From Streptomyces fagopyri (GTDB taxonomy: Bacteria; Actinomycetota; Actinomycetes; Streptomycetales; Streptomycetaceae): DNA of 64,000 nucleotides. The stretch spans positions 6,138,001 to 6,202,000 of the forward strand of contig NZ_CP045643.1 in the NCBI RefSeq assembly GCF_009498275.1, written 5' to 3'. The position numbers and the translations under genes are program-made. The notes under the pieces are model-generated. The model searched no databases. It was not told the DNA's origin and saw nothing but the letters and a program-made list of their open reading frames with translations. The stretch's first letter is position 1, and every line of letters begins with the position of its first letter. Shown piece by piece: positions 63,453-64,000 of the stretch.

Positions 63453-64000
63453 ATGCTGAGTGAACGCAGGCTCGAAGTGCTGCGCGCCATCGTCCAGGAC
63501 TACGTCGGCACCGAGGAGCCGGTCGGTTCCAAGGCGCTGACGGAGCGGCACCGGCTGGGGGTCTCCCCGGCCACGGTCCGCAACGACATGGCCGCCCTGG
63601 AGGACGAGGGGTACATCGCCCAGCCGCACACGAGCGCCGGGCGCATCCCCACCGACAAGGGCTACCGGCTCTTCGTCGACAAGCTCGCGGGCGTCAAGCC
63701 GATGACGGGGCCCGAGCGGCGGGCCATCCAGAACTTCCTGGGCGGCGCCGTCGACCTCGACGACGTCGTCGGACGGACCGTGCGGCTGCTCGCGCAGCTG
63801 ACGCGGCAGGTCGCCGTCGTGCAGTACCCGTCGCTGACCAGATCGACCGTGCGGCACGTGGAGCTGCTGTCCCTGGCCCCCGCCCGGCTGATGCTCGTCC
63901 TGATCACGGACACGGGGCGGGTCGAGCAGCGCATGATCGACTGTCCGGCGCCGTTCGGTGAGACGTCGGTGGCGGATCTGCGGGCCCGGCTCAACAGCCG
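63453..64000 (+). CDS. hrcA: Heat-inducible transcription repressor HrcA (partial, 3' cut by window)
   Basis: The first 182 residues. ATG 63453 has GGAGG (63440-63444) eight bases upstream. N-terminal winged helix: [20 protein letters not shown], then [34 protein letters not shown] and [20 protein letters not shown], the HrcA signature. The start of the dimerisation domain follows ([20 protein letters not shown]). HrcA represses groEL-type chaperone genes through CIRCE; a CIRCE lies just upstream. The rest is outside the window. Confidence 0.97.
   Translation, partial: MLSERRLEVLRAIVQDYVGTEEPVGSKALTERHRLGVSPATVRNDMAALEDEGYIAQPHTSAGRIPTDKGYRLFVDKLAGVKPMTGPERRAIQNFLGGAVDLDDVVGRTVRLLAQLTRQVAVVQYPSLTRSTVRHVELLSLAPARLMLVLITDTGRVEQRMIDCPAPFGETSVADLRARLNS

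Overview
The window is chromosomal DNA from a Streptomyces or very close relative. The evidence is the very high G+C content, frequent GTG starts, one rare TTA codon, a CIRCE-controlled hrcA, and a housekeeping order typical of that genus: obg, then a wall-polymer cluster, proB, proA, nadD, an LCP-family protein, rsfS, leuS, degV, comEA, comEC, holA, rpsT, lepA, an acyl-CoA synthetase, hemW and hrcA. Both edges cut genes: the 3' end of obg at base 1 and the 5' part of hrcA at base 64000.

Layout. (1) 1-10 kb: end of obg, a Tat-exported PhoD-type phosphatase, and a cell-wall glycopolymer set: a cytidylyltransferase/SDR fusion, a CDP-glycerol-type polymerase, a family 2 glycosyltransferase and, convergent, a polysaccharide pyruvyltransferase. 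(2) 10-15.3 kb: proB, a small conserved gene, proA and two paralogous single-span membrane proteins. (3) 15.4-21.4 kb: an 11-copy 7-bp minisatellite, an M48 peptidase, two tiny membrane proteins, nadD, a large LCP/LytR_C protein with an atypical active site, rsfS and a histidine phosphatase. (4) 21.5-26.7 kb: two identical tRNA-Ala(GGC) genes around two small zinc proteins and a GT87 mannosyltransferase, then a NuoF-like flavoprotein coupled to a membrane cytochrome b. (5) 26.9-32 kb: leuS behind a Leu-rich leader peptide and terminator, a membrane/coiled-coil protein and a DegV protein. (6) 32.2-44.9 kb: one comEA gene cut into three in-frame pieces by two unrelated recombinase-driven elements. 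(7) 44.9-64 kb: comEC, arylamine N-acetyltransferase, holA with a DNA-damage-type promoter, rpsT, lepA, fadD-like ligase, response regulator, decayed hybrid histidine kinase, SpoIIE-type phosphatase, hemW, DUF3097, an MBL hydrolase and hrcA.

The accessory part is the double insertion in comEA. Element 1 (about 32.88-38.33 kb) has a translationally coupled trio: tyrosine recombinase, small HTH protein, and a large protein with about eight zinc ribbons and a recombinase-like C-terminus that seems to lack catalytic residues. It also carries a cargo gene with a HEPN-type RNxxxH motif and a zinc ribbon. Element 2 (about 38.80-44.81 kb) is a four-gene, Tn554/recombinase-in-trio-like unit with no cargo. 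Deleting both elements would restore one uninterrupted comEA frame ending in the normal GTGA overlap with comEC.

Regulatory patterns visible by eye include at least six genes with a TAnnnT -10 box 6-8 bases before the start codon (probable leaderless mRNAs), a leuS attenuator, a perfect CIRCE at hrcA, a TTA codon in the phosphatase signal peptide, and strong convergent terminators. Everything here was read by eye; no database search was run, and remarks on S. coelicolor counterparts are from memory.
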